Positions 1-11,403 of a stretch of DNA of 64,000 bases are shown in pieces. The notes under the pieces are model-generated. The model was given only the letters and a program-made list of their open reading frames with translations, was not told the origin of the DNA and did no database searches. The position numbers and the translations under genes were made by a program. Source of the stretch: Scylla paramamosain (taxonomy: Eukaryota > Arthropoda > Malacostraca > Decapoda > Portunidae); assembly GCF_035594125.1 (NCBI RefSeq), contig NW_026973713.1, positions 587,501 through 651,500 of the forward strand. The letters are read 5' to 3'. Numbering within the stretch: position 1 is the stretch's first letter; each line of letters opens with the position of its first letter.

Positions 1-150
1 CTCACTGACATTAACCCTTGGAAGGCTTATGGACCTGGTGGGGTCCCTCCTATTGTTCTCCAAAACTGTGCTTTTGTCACTGTCTTTGCCTGGGCAAACT
101 CTTCCAGCTCTGTCAACATCTTCCTTTCCTTCATGCTGGAAGTGACTTCT
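1..150 (+). mobile_element. Jockey-type LINE fragment (reverse transcriptase, internal)
   Basis: The window opens inside a degraded copy of the jockey-type LINE that recurs at 3.2, 13.4, 36 and 40 kb. The first frame reads KAYGPGGVPPIVLQN, which aligns with KAYGPDGIPPIVLRN in the 3.2-kb copy (about 4120-4170). Similarity fades after about base 150, where the frame stops at a TAA. The 5' part lies outside the window. Non-functional. Confidence 0.75.
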
Positions 151-539
151 AAACCACAGCATTAAAAGCACTTCAACATAGAATATTTCTGACTTAGAAT
201 AACTTGATCTTTCATTGCTGACAAAGTATGACCTCCCTCCTAGGACACCCAGTATATGTGTATATGTGTACAGTGTTCATCCTAAGTATTGATCCCCCCT
301 GGCTGGAGGGTCTGGTACTAATGGTGTAACAAGCATGGCCCTCTTGAGAGTGAACCATTTTAGCCAAGAGTCTCAGCCCCTGTGATGACATGAGTGCATC
401 CCTCAGCTTCACGCCACTGATCCATAAGCTGTACTCAGCGTGCCCTGAGGCGTGTTGGAGACCACTAACACCAGGCGACTTTTTCCGCATTCTGGCGCAT
501 TATTGCGCAACAACATCTTTTGATAACTCGCTGTTTGTT
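151..539. other. No recognised gene
   Basis: Mixed-composition sequence with no protein similarity I recognise. An open frame starts at 390 on the plus strand and runs into the foldback element that follows; its first 50 codons look like non-coding background. Confidence 0.4.
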
Positions 540-945
540 AATATGGCTCAAATGAAAGAGTACTCATTTGAGACTATTGTGCAGACCATGGGCCTCAAGG
601 AAGCAGGTAATTCAGTCCAAGAAATAGCTGAACAGTTGGCAGCATCCAGGACAAGTCAAGCACTGCTCAAGGTGGTTCAGGCAGGAAGGGAACTGTGATA
701 TGCCTCAATCTAAAACACAGTGTGGGAGCCCCACAGGGCTGCTACTGTCTTAAAGCGTCCAGTGGTCTTGACATCAGACTCCACTGGCTGCTTTAAGGCA
801 GTAACAGCCCCCTTATTTGTCTTCCAGGGCCACCCACACCATTTTTTAGTTTCAGACAGCACAATTCCCTTCCTCCCTGAACCACCTTGACCAATGCTTC
901 ACTTGTCCTGGATGCTGCAACTGTTCACTTATTTCTTTAACTCAA
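540..945. mobile_element. Foldback element with Tc1/mariner-like helix-turn-helix remnant
   Basis: Two imperfect inverted arms, about 612-765 and 781-944, are separated by a loop of about 15 bp. Both arms read a similar peptide: in the left arm EAGNSVQEIAEQLAA, and on the minus strand of the right arm VKEISEQLQHPGQVKHWSRW followed by FREEGN. The pattern of a helix-turn-helix followed by a W..R.REEG turn resembles the N-terminal DNA-binding domain of Tc1/mariner-type transposases. There is no catalytic domain. It could be a MITE-like foldback or a chance inverted duplication of a transposase end. The inverted repeat is directly visible; the family call is an inference. Confidence 0.55.
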
Positions 946-1200
946 TTATACACATACACATTCTTATTCCCCTATAAATATTGCAACACACAAAATGACA
1001 AGAGAAAAGAAAAAAAAATGCACAGAAAGTAGAGAATCGGAATGATACGAGCTACACTGCAGGTCACTGGTTAAAATTACAAGTGCTTTCAAGTGTGTGT
1101 TTAAGGTTCCAGTGGCAGATTAACAACATGTCTGCAGTATTTGCAGAAGAAGCACTAAAAATACAATATTTCCCATATTATACATACATAATGGTGTTTT

Positions 1201-1203
<3 letters not shown>

Positions 1204-1267
<64 letters not shown>
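1204..1267. repeat. (TG)n microsatellite
   Basis: About 32 uninterrupted TG units in AT-rich non-coding DNA. Confidence 0.97.
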
Positions 1268-1268
<1 letters not shown>

Positions 1269-1339
1269 CGTTATATATATTTTGTAATAGATTGAGCTTG
1301 TGTAATTTATGTAATATCAACGCCAATAAATAATTAGAG

Positions 1340-1860
1340 TCGATTCATATAACAGTAAATGTTAACACTATCGTAAAACTACTATAATTTATTAATAGTT
1401 ATATTATACTAATGTTTTTTTTTAGTTGGCTAAAAAAAAAAAAAAAAAAAACGTTTTTTCTAATACCTACATTTCCAAGATGGCCGCCGTTCACTCCCTG
1501 GAAATCATGGGGTCGAAAGTCTTGCAAATATACGTGTTAATGGCATTCATATTGATCTTACCTATATAAATGAGTTTTCTCTTTTTCCTCTTTTCTTTAA
1601 CTTCTTGCACTAAAAACTGACAATTAATAGAACAAAACATTACGAAATAATAGATACAATGGAAGAGACGCTTACACTATCCTAAAAACTGTTTAGAAAT
1701 AGTAGAGATTAATTCAATTTTTTAGTTTATGTTAAAATGTTTTCGTTTTCTCTAATGCAAGACATCCGCCGTTCTCTTTTATCTCCCTAATTTACAAAGA
1801 GTAAGGTCAAATTTTTGCAAATTTACGTGTTTACATAGACCTTATTGACATTACACGTAT
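1340..1860. repeat. Diverged tandem duplication, period about 290 bp
   Basis: Segment 1451-1565 (from CGTTTTTTCTAAT to the AATATACGTG / TTGATCTTAC part) is repeated with divergence at about 1741-1860 (CGTTTTCTCTAATG ... AATTTACGTG ... TTGACATTAC). The AT-rich parts before them (TAACACTATCGTAAAACT / TTACACTATCCTAAAAACT) also match. No coding potential is seen. Confidence 0.55.
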
Positions 1861-1864
1861 TGCT

Positions 1865-3134
<1,270 letters not shown>

Positions 3135-3204
3135 TCATCTTACCTGAGCCTCCGCGTGACCGAAACTCTCGTCACAGATAGTTCCCCACACACTATTTTT
3201 CCCT

Positions 3205-3533
3205 TTGCAGAGATCTCCATTCTTGGAGACTTCAATGTTCACCACCAGCTTTGGCTTTCCTCTCCCTTCACTGACCATCCTGGTGAACTAGCCTACAACT
3301 TTGCTATCCTCCACGACCTAGAGTAATTGGTGCAACACCCTACTCGTATTCCTGACCGTCGTGGAGATACGCCCAACATTCTTGACCTTTTTCTGACTTC
3401 TAATCTTGCTTATGCTGTCACCCTTTCTTCTCCGTTGGGCTCCTCCGATCACAATCTCATATCTCTATCATCTCAGGATCCCCTAAGCGAAGGTGCCTCT
3501 GGCGTTTTGCCTCTGCTAGTTGGGGGGACCTGA
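3205..3533 (+). pseudogene. LINE endonuclease domain remnant
   Basis: Reads EISILGDFNVHHQLWLSSPF, then [11 protein letters not shown] and [12 protein letters not shown]. The GDFN and SDHN motifs are catalytic signatures of the exonuclease-endonuclease-phosphatase fold in LINE ORF2. One in-frame TAA (about 3324) replaces the Gln codon found in sister copies, and the frame is lost after about 3533. The N-terminal half of the domain is missing. Confidence 0.85.
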
Positions 3534-3592
3534 GGAGGTATTTTGCTGGTTTTCCTTGGAATGACTACTGCTTCCGTGTCAGAGACCCGTCT

Positions 3593-4564
3593 TTGTGTGC
3601 TGAGCGCATAACAGAGATGATGGTGTCTGGCATGGAGGCGTACATTCCTCACTCTTTTTCTCGACCTAAACCTTCCAAACCTTGTTCTCGTGGTATACAT
3701 GATAGAGAGGTGGCCCACAAAAGGTACTTAAGCCTGCCATCACCAGAATCTCATGCACTTTATATTTCTGCCCGGAACCATGCCAAGTCTGTTCTCCAAC
3801 TAGCCAAAAACTCCTTCATTAACAGAAAGTGTCAAAACCTTTCAAGATCTAACTCTCCTCGTGATTTCTGGCATTTAGTCAAAAATATCTCCAATAACTT
3901 TGCTTCTTCTTCTTTCCCTCCTTTATTTCAACCAGATGGCACCACTGCTATCACATCTATTTCTAAAGCTGAACTCTTTGCTCAAACCTTTGCTAAAAAT
4001 GCTACCTTGGACGATTCTGGGCTTGTTCCTCCCTCTCCTCCACCCACTGACTACTTCATGCTACCTATTAAAATTCTTCGCAATGATGTTTTCCATGACC
4101 TCGCTGGCCTAGACCCTCGGAAGGCTTATGGACCTGATGGGATCCCTCCTATTGTTCTCCGAAACACTATTGTTTCTCCGAAACGACTAAGCAAGGTGCT
4201 TGCACCTTGCTTAGTCAAACTCTTTCTGCTCTATCTGTCAACATCTAACTATCCTTCTTGCTGGAAGTTTGCCTACATTCAGCCTGTTCCTAAAAAGGGT
4301 GACCGTTCTAATCCCTCAAACTACCGTTCTATTGCTTTAATTTCCTGCCTATCTAAAGTTTTTGAATCTATCCTCAACAGGAAGATTCTTAAACATCTAT
4401 CAATTCACAACCTTCTATCTGATCGCCAGTATGGGTTCCGTCAAGGCCGCTCTACTGGTAATCTTCTGGCTTTCCTTACTGAGTCTTGGTCATCCTCTTT
4501 TAGAGATTTTGGTGACTTTTGCTGTTGCCTTGGACAACAGATAGAGTCTGGCACAAACCTTTGA
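3593..4564 (+). pseudogene. LINE linker and reverse transcriptase, N-terminal part
   Basis: A 323-codon open frame. It covers the linker (PSPESHALYISARNHAKSVL) and the RT fingers (AYGPDGIPPIVLRN; KKGDRSNPSNYRSIALISC; LSDRQYGFRQGRSTGNLL). Near 4530 the sister copies encode the motif A sequence LDISKAFD, but here a small deletion leaves LDNR, so the catalytic Asp-containing helix is destroyed. The frame then drifts and stops at 4564. Confidence 0.85.
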
Positions 4565-5253
4565 TTTCCAAACTAACCTCCTACGGTTTCTATTCTCTCT
4601 GTAACTTCATCTCAAGTTTCCTTTCTGACCCTTCTATTGCTGCTGTGGTAGACGGTCACTGTTCTCCTCCCAAATCTATTAACAGTGGTGTTCCTCAGGG
4701 TTCTGTCCTGTCACCCACTCTCTTCTTATTATTCATTAATGATCTTCTAAACCAAACTTCTTGTCCTATCCACTCCTACGCTGATGATACCACCCTGCAC
4801 TTTTCCACGTCTTTTCATAGACGTCCAACCCTTCAGGAGGTAAACATTTCACGCAGGGAAGCCACAGAACGCTTGACTTCTGATCTTTCTAAAATTTCTG
4901 ATTGGGGCAGAGCAAACTTGGTATTGTTCAATGCCTCAAAAACTCAATTCCTCCATCTATCAACTCGACACAACCTTCCAGACAACTATCCCCTCTTCTT
5001 CAATGACACTCAACTGTCCCCCTCTTCTACACTGAACATCCTCGGTCTGTCCTTTACTTATAATCTGAACTGGAAACTTTACATCTCATCTCTAGCTAAA
5101 ACAGCTTCTATGAAGTTAAGTGTTCTGAGACGTCTCCGCCAGTTTTCTCATCCCCCCCCCCCCCAACTGCTAGCTCTGTACAAGGGCCTTATCCGTCCAT
5201 GTATGGAGTATGCTTCACATGTCTGGGGGGTTCCACTCATACTGCTCTTCTAG
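4519..5253 (+). pseudogene. LINE reverse transcriptase, C-terminal part (YADD)
   Basis: Picks up the RT after the motif A deletion in another frame. Contains GVPQGSVLSPTLFLLFINDL (motif B) and HSYADDTTLHF (motif C, intact YADD), then the thumb. The frame is lost near 5230 in a G-run (CTGGGGGGTTCC). Confidence 0.85.
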
Positions 5254-5624
5254 ACAGGGTGGAATCAAAAGCTTTTCGAATCATCAACTCCTCTCCTCTA
5301 ACTGACTGTCTTCAGCCTCTCTCTCACCGCCACAATGTTGCATATCTAGCTGTCTTCTACCGCTATTTTCATGCTAACTGCTCTTCTGATCTTGCTAACT
5401 GCATGCCTCCGCTCCTCCCGCGGCCTCGCTGCACAAGACTTTCTTCTTTCTCTCACCCCTATTCTGTCCACCTCTCTAACGCAAGAGTTAACCAGTATTC
5501 TCAATCATTCATCCCTTTCTCTGGTAAACTCTGGAACTCCCTGCCTGCTTCTGTATTTCCACCTTCCTATGACTTGAATTCCTTCAAGAGGGAGGTTTCA
5601 AGACACTTATTCATAAATTTTTGA
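5199..5624 (+). pseudogene. LINE ORF2 C-terminal domain
   Basis: Overlaps the previous piece after the frameshift and carries the very conserved tail of this family: LLDRVESKAFRIINSSPLTD, HPYSVHLSNARVNQYSQSF and FKREVSRHLF, then a stop. A 56-nt part of this region (around HPYSVHLSNARVNQYSQSF) became the minisatellite at 5985-6378. Confidence 0.85.
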
Positions 5625-5728
5625 CCACTGCTTTGACCCTTTTAAGGGACTGGCATTTCAGTGGGCATTTTTTTTTATTGGATTTTTGTTATCCTCGGCC
5701 AGTGTCCTTTATAGGAGATTTTATAACA

Positions 5729-5730
<2 letters not shown>

Positions 5731-5823
<93 letters not shown>
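5731..5823. repeat. (CT)n microsatellite at LINE 3' end
   Basis: About 46 CT units directly after the 3' UTR of jockey copy 1. Confidence 0.97.
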
Positions 5824-5826
<3 letters not shown>

Positions 5827-5984
5827 TCGATAGATACACAGTCATGTACACCAAGTCCTCCGTGTGTACAAAATCTTTTGTGCGTTTCTTGCCCTGCACA
5901 CAATACATCATTGAACAGAAAACGGGATCCTGACCTACGTAATGCTAGAATTGAATAATTCATGTTAGTTTCCCTTAAAACCAG

Positions 5985-6378
5985 TCTTTCACCATTATTC
6001 TGTCCACCTCCCAGATGCGAGAGTTAACCAGTATTCTCAGTCTTTCACCATTATTCTGTCCACCTCCCAGATGCAAGAGTTAACCAGTTTTCTCAGTCTT
6101 TCACCACTATTCTATCCACCTCCCTAATGCAAGAGTTAACCAGTATTCTCAGTGTTTCACCACTATTCTGTCCACCTCCCTGATGCAAGAGTTAACCAGT
6201 ATTCTCAGTCTTTCACCACTATTCTGTCCACCTCCCTAATGCTAATTAGGTAATTAGCTAATGGTATTCTCAGTCTTTCACTACTATACTGTCCACCTCC
6301 CTGATGCAAGAGTTAACCAGTATTCTCAGTCATTCACCACTATTCTGTCCACCTCCCTGATGCAAGAGTTAACCAGTA
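5985..6378 (+). repeat. 56-bp minisatellite derived from a LINE gene
   Basis: About seven units starting at 5988, 6044, 6100, 6156, 6212, 6277 and 6333; the period is 56 bp, with one unit of 65 bp that carries an AATTAG-rich insertion. Each unit contains TATTCTGTCCACCTCCC and AGAGTTAACCAGTATTCTC, matching the jockey ORF2 segment at about 5458-5515 (HPYSVHLSNARVNQYSQ). The period is not a multiple of three, so it is not coding as an array. Confidence 0.93.
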
Positions 6379-6387
6379 GAAAATTTA

Positions 6388-6690
6388 ACTACTACTACTA
6401 CTACTACTATTACTACTACTACTACTACTACTACTATTGCTTACCACTATTACTATCACCGAAATAGTTATTCCTAGTAAATTTTACGGCTCCTTTAAGA
6501 CGATAGTCCGACACACAACATCGGCCGCCTGATAGTCAAAATAGTCATCACATATGTATGACCATTCACTACTACTGCTACTACTGCCATCATTTTTGTT
6601 GTTGTTGTTGTTGTTGTTGATGATGCGAATCTGAATAAGAGTAAAGGGTTAGGTTAGTAACAGTAGTAGTAGTAGTAGTAGTAGTAACCA
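6388..6690. repeat. Short trinucleotide arrays in non-coding DNA
   Basis: (CTA)n at 6388-6437, (GTT)n at 6598-6620 and (AGT)n at 6662-6686, with about 150 bp of unremarkable sequence between them. No gene seen. Confidence 0.85.
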
Positions 6691-6719
6691 CAATTCTTAA
6701 TTAAAATATCTTAAGCTTC

Positions 6720-6979
6720 AGCAATTGTAACTACCACAATTGTAACTACCACAATTGTAACTACCACAATTGTAACTACCACAATTGTAACCACCAAAAT
6801 TGTAACTACCACAATTGTAACTACCACCAATTGTAACCACCAAAATTGTAACTACCACAATTGTAACTACCACAATTGTAACTACCACAATTGTAACTAC
6901 CACAATTGTAACCACCAAAATTGTAACTACCACAATTGTAACTACCACAATTGTAACTACCACAATTATAACTACTACA
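6720..6979. repeat. 15-bp minisatellite (CAATTGTAACTACCA)n
   Basis: About 17 copies of CAATTGTAACTACCA with a few A/C variants; two units differ by one base in length. On the minus strand the unit reads TGTGGTAGTTACAAT. It is open in several frames, so the long open frame through it on the minus strand is not evidence of coding. Its minus strand shares ATTGTGGTAGT with the end of the LDLa exon just upstream on that strand. Confidence 0.95.
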
Positions 6980-7073
6980 GTTGTACATACCATAACATTT
7001 CCACTGTAGTCATGTTTTCCACCTACCAACATTAATTCCCAGCCACCACCACCACCACCACCACCACTACTAC

Positions 7074-7219
7074 CACAATCCATCTCATCACTGCCATCAC
7101 CACAGTGGTCATAATCATCACATTTAAATTGTGGTAGGATGCACTTGTGGTTGTGGCAGACGAACTGTGGTGGCGAACAATGTTGGTGGTGGTGGTAGTT
7201 GTAGTAGTAATAGTGGTTA
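7074..7219 (-). CDS. Exon encoding one LDL-receptor class A domain
   Basis: The minus strand at 7179-7075 encodes a complete 35-residue LDLa module. All six cysteines are present (CSPPQFVC, KC, FKC, HC, MDC), along with the Ile after the third Cys and the calcium-binding acidic cluster in DDYDHCGDGSDEMDC. LDLa modules are extracellular ligand-binding domains of receptors and secreted matrix proteins. A consensus-like donor (TGTG|GTAGTAG) follows immediately after the last Cys at 7074|7073, leaving phase 1 as is usual for LDLa exons. A possible acceptor (ACCACCACAG) at 7220 would give exon 7074-7219, with a Tyr/His-rich lead-in that may instead be intronic. No neighbouring exon of the same gene was recognised, so the parent gene is unknown. 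The domain call is secure; the exon edges are inferred. Confidence 0.8.
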
Positions 7220-7277
7220 CTGTGGTGGTAGTCAAGACGGTGGTCAGTCAGTATATAGGTAGTAAGGAGGCACCTGC

Positions 7278-7672
<395 letters not shown>

Positions 7673-7674
<2 letters not shown>

Positions 7675-8962
7675 CTGGTGTGCGGCTGGCTGAGGCAGCA
7701 TGCGGATAGCCTTGTGTACAGCCTTCCCTCAGGGATGCAGTTCTTTTATCTAGAATTATCTACAAAAAATAAGGAATAAAACGAGTAATTAGCCAATATA
7801 TACGAAGGAATCGTGTTTCAAGATGCAAGCGATGAGCAGCACACGTTATAGGCAGAGATTTGCTTGTGTGGATGTCATGGCACAAAATACCAATAGGAAA
7901 AAAAAAAAAGAAAAATAAGGGAAGACAATACCATCCAAATAATAATAATGCCATGAAATATTTTTTTATAGCCTAAAGGAACGGTCATAAATATAAAAAT
8001 TTACTTCTTGGTTGTGTAAACAAAATTTTGTATATACTTTTGGAATCAATAAAATTTTAGAACAAGAAAATTAAATGAAATTATAAGCTACAAATTGTTA
8101 AATTAATTGTTGATATTTTGAAATGGCACAGTAATATCCCTTAGTTTACAAGGCACTGGAAAATAACCATATTCCCTGGTTCTCCTGGGCCAGCCACAGG
8201 AAAATCACAATCACTAAACATTGTAGATTAAGAGAAAATATGCCAGTACTGATAATATTCTTTATTTTGAAAGAAATTCTTTGTTAATATTTAGATCCAA
8301 AAATTATCATTAGACAGTGTTATAATCCAGGAGTACGTGGGACCATTAGCAGAAATGTTCAAGAATAATTTGTGAATATAGAATGGGTGTAAACTATCAA
8401 GGACATTGCAAAATTATGCCTTATCATTAGGCGGAGCGCTTGTTCCGTGGGTGTCAGGCGGCCAGTACAAAGTGTGGCGTGGACACTGTTTAGTTGGGTT
8501 CTACTTGTTATACGGAACAATAAATAAATAATTAAATGCAACCTCTTAGGCAGGGTAAAAATGCTTAAATTAACAGAATACGAGCTGGCGCCTTCTCAAT
8601 ATTAGTCAACAAAAGAAAAATAACAATCTGTTCTGCCCACAAACATTCATTCTATTACTGTCTTTCATTTTCCCTTCTTTTTGTCTTCTTCTCTCCAAAC
8701 TCTTTACCCTTCAACTTTCTATCTGTTCTGTTCTGTTGTGTTGAGGTGCGTCTTCTGTGCATCCCCGGCCCGGCAGCAGACGACGCCACGACTTGCTGAA
8801 ACCTTCTTTGGTGTGGCGTGGCGGCTTACAGCGGGAATATGGAGGTGTGCATGCTTAGTGTGCACAGTTACTAGCAATGTATGTATCGCAATGTTGTATA
8901 TGCAGTAAAAAATATTGTGTGCAGAGAAAAGTAAGCAAATATGAAGTATTACACGTATATTT
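7673..8962. other. No recognised gene
   Basis: AT-rich, apparently unique sequence. A slightly GC-richer patch at 8740-8850 is open for 75 codons on the plus strand (8681-8908) but shows no domain, cysteine pattern or splice context that I recognise. Confidence 0.4.
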
Positions 8963-9300
8963 GGTCCTTAAATAGTGATGGCCATGACTGACCGGGAAAG
9001 AAGCTCATTTTGGCGTTATGGCGTATTGAGATATTGTTAGTGTGTAAATAGATGGAAAATTTAATGTTTCATATACCTTGCTACTGAAAGTGCAGTAAAC
9101 ATAGCGAGTTATGCTATAATGGACATGTATCCGGTCCTCAACACAACGTACTCTGGGTAAGTCAGGGAACAAGCCCAAATTGACGTTATTGTGCCATACT
9201 GATATATTGTTTGTGAGTAAATGAATAGGGGATTGAGTGCTGCATATATTCAATTCCTTTATGTGCAGCAGAGAGAGCGAGTCATGTTACAATGAACAAA
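8963..9300. repeat. Diverged 170-bp tandem duplication
   Basis: Segments starting at 8963 and 9133 both begin GGTCCT and share AAGCYCA..TTG(G/A)CGTTAT, TGATATATTGTT-like and GAGTYATG motifs in the same order. Non-coding. Confidence 0.6.
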
Positions 9301-9409
9301 CTTGTGGTGGGATAGTTACGTATGCATGGATTTGAGGGTTGTGTGCTAAAAAACCTTCCACCATAGTGATCCACAGGTTCACGTGGAGGAGATATCGAGA
9401 TTAAAATGG

Positions 9410-10772
9410 TGAACAGAAAAGTCTGACTGAGTGTTTAGCAGTGGATGAGAGATGAATTAAGGAAATGGTTGGCATGCCAAGGAATGTTTGATGGGCGTGT
9501 CCCACAGAATTAAATGGAACTCTGGTCAGACCACAATGCCGTGATGAAAAAAATATATATCGTTGTTACACACATTGGGGGAAAGTTATTTAAATAGTTG
9601 GACAGTAAGGTGTGTAGTAGAGAGGAATGTGAGAAGGTATGTGAAAGACAGAGAAGTGAGAGATAGTTGGGGAGGCCTCAGAGGATAAAGATGTTAAAAA
9701 GTATTCATTGATATGGTAACTACAAGGGAGTCTTGGGGATACAAGTTAAAAAAAAAAAAAGTGCATGGCTGAGATGGAGGTGGCTGTGGAAGAGAAGAGG
9801 GCCTATGAGAAAATGGTGCAGAGAAATGACTCAGAGGAAATTAAAATGAGGAGAAATTAGAGTGTAGGTCTTGGAATATGAAACTGAAGGAACTCATAAG
9901 AAAAAATAAGATGAGAGTGGATGAGAAGTTTGGTAGAAAGCTGAGTGTAAGGAGATCACTGACAATAAGTTGTTCTGGAAGGAAGTGAAGAAAGAGGGGG
10001 AAGAAGAGCATGGAATTGTGTGAGAAGTTTGGTAGAAAGCTGGGTGCAAGAAAATTAATGACAATAACTTGTTCTGGAAGGAGGGGATAAAAGAGAGGGG
10101 GAAGAAGAGTGTGGGATTGTGTGAGTAGAGAGAGGGTATAAAGTTCTTGTAAGCAGCAAGAAAGAAGTGCAAGTTACTTGGAGAAGACTTTGTCAAATGA
10201 ATAAGATGACAGGAGAAACAATAATAATTAGCATGTGTATAGAAGCAGGTAGAGAATGAGAGAAATTGTTAGGGAGATGAAGAAAACAATAGTTGTGATG
10301 AAGTGTGGCAAAGCTATAGACACTGATGGAATAACTATGGAGAAGTGATAGCAGACTGGATGATTTGAATTACGTGAATTGGCTTGGAAACAAGGAGGCA
10401 GGACCTGATGAGTGGATGGAGGCAGTTATTGTATGTTTATATAAAGGGAAAGGCTGCAGGAATGTACAAAAAGGTTACAGAGGGTAGATAAGTTTGCTTA
10501 GTGTGTCAGGAAAAGTCTGTGGGAGAGTCTTGACTCAGAGATTGATAGAAGTTATTGATAGAGGTGATGGTCGTTGGGGAACAGGAAAGTTTCAAGAAAG
10601 AAATGTGTTGTGGAGCATATGTTTGCAATCACAATTATAATAGAGGCATGCTAAGGTAAACATAAATATTACATGTACCATTCATCTAGAGAAGGCTTAT
10701 GACAGAGTGGGTAGAAAAGCATTTTGGGATGTTCTTAAAGTTTGTGATGTAGGAGCACAGGTGTTAGAAGGA
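9410..10772 (+). mobile_element. Old LINE fossil (endonuclease end to reverse transcriptase)
   Basis: Heavily decayed non-LTR element, distinct from the jockey family. An SDHNAV motif ending the endonuclease domain reads at about 9526, followed by KFGRKL-type linker text. RT signatures are LYKGKG at about 10440, ISLLSVSGKVCGRVL at about 10490-10530 and HLEKAYDRVGRKAFWDVL (motif A) at about 10683-10735. It stops where a (TG)n array begins. A 99-bp stretch of the linker is tandemly duplicated (9923-10021 and 10022-10120). Clade not resolved; the style is RTE/CR1-like. Confidence 0.75.

Positions 10773-10827
<55 letters not shown>
10773..10827. repeat. (TG)n microsatellite
   Basis: About 27 TG units where the LINE fossil's motif A-to-B region breaks off. 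Confidence 0.96.
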
Positions 10828-10828
<1 letters not shown>

Positions 10829-10892
10829 AAGGAGAGCTTGGAAAGATTTACTACAGGAACAACAGTGAAAATGTGTAAGGTAGCTGAAACAA

Positions 10893-11262
<370 letters not shown>

Positions 11263-11403
11263 GGAAATCATTTTGGCTCTTTTCTTCAGGAACTGGCACC
11301 TTAGTGTGCCTTTTTTTTTTTTCTTTATTGCCCTTGGCTCTTACATCAAAGAAAAAAATTCTATATTAGTCTCCCTCCTTCCCATGGCACACTTTGTGAT
11401 TGT

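Larger units (their letters stand above)
3193..5720 (+). mobile_element. Jockey-type LINE, copy 1 (5'-truncated, degraded)
   Basis: This non-LTR retrotransposon is truncated in its endonuclease domain and runs to its 3' UTR, where a (CT)n array follows. Visible domains in order are the end of the AP-endonuclease-like domain (ILGDFN, SSDHN), the reverse transcriptase (PVPKKGDRSNPSNYRSIA, GVPQGSVLSPTLF, YADD) and the conserved C-terminal tail (LWNSLPASVFPPSYDLNSFK). Frameshifts and stops split it into the four pieces annotated below. The jockey name follows the usual automatic label for this family; assignment between the jockey and CR1 clades would need a tree. Confidence 0.9.

Noticed and set aside
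8681..8908. Possible cysteine-containing exon (LRCVFCASPARQQ)
   Set aside because: The cysteine spacing fits no domain, no splice sites are consistent with the frame, and nothing similar occurs nearby.
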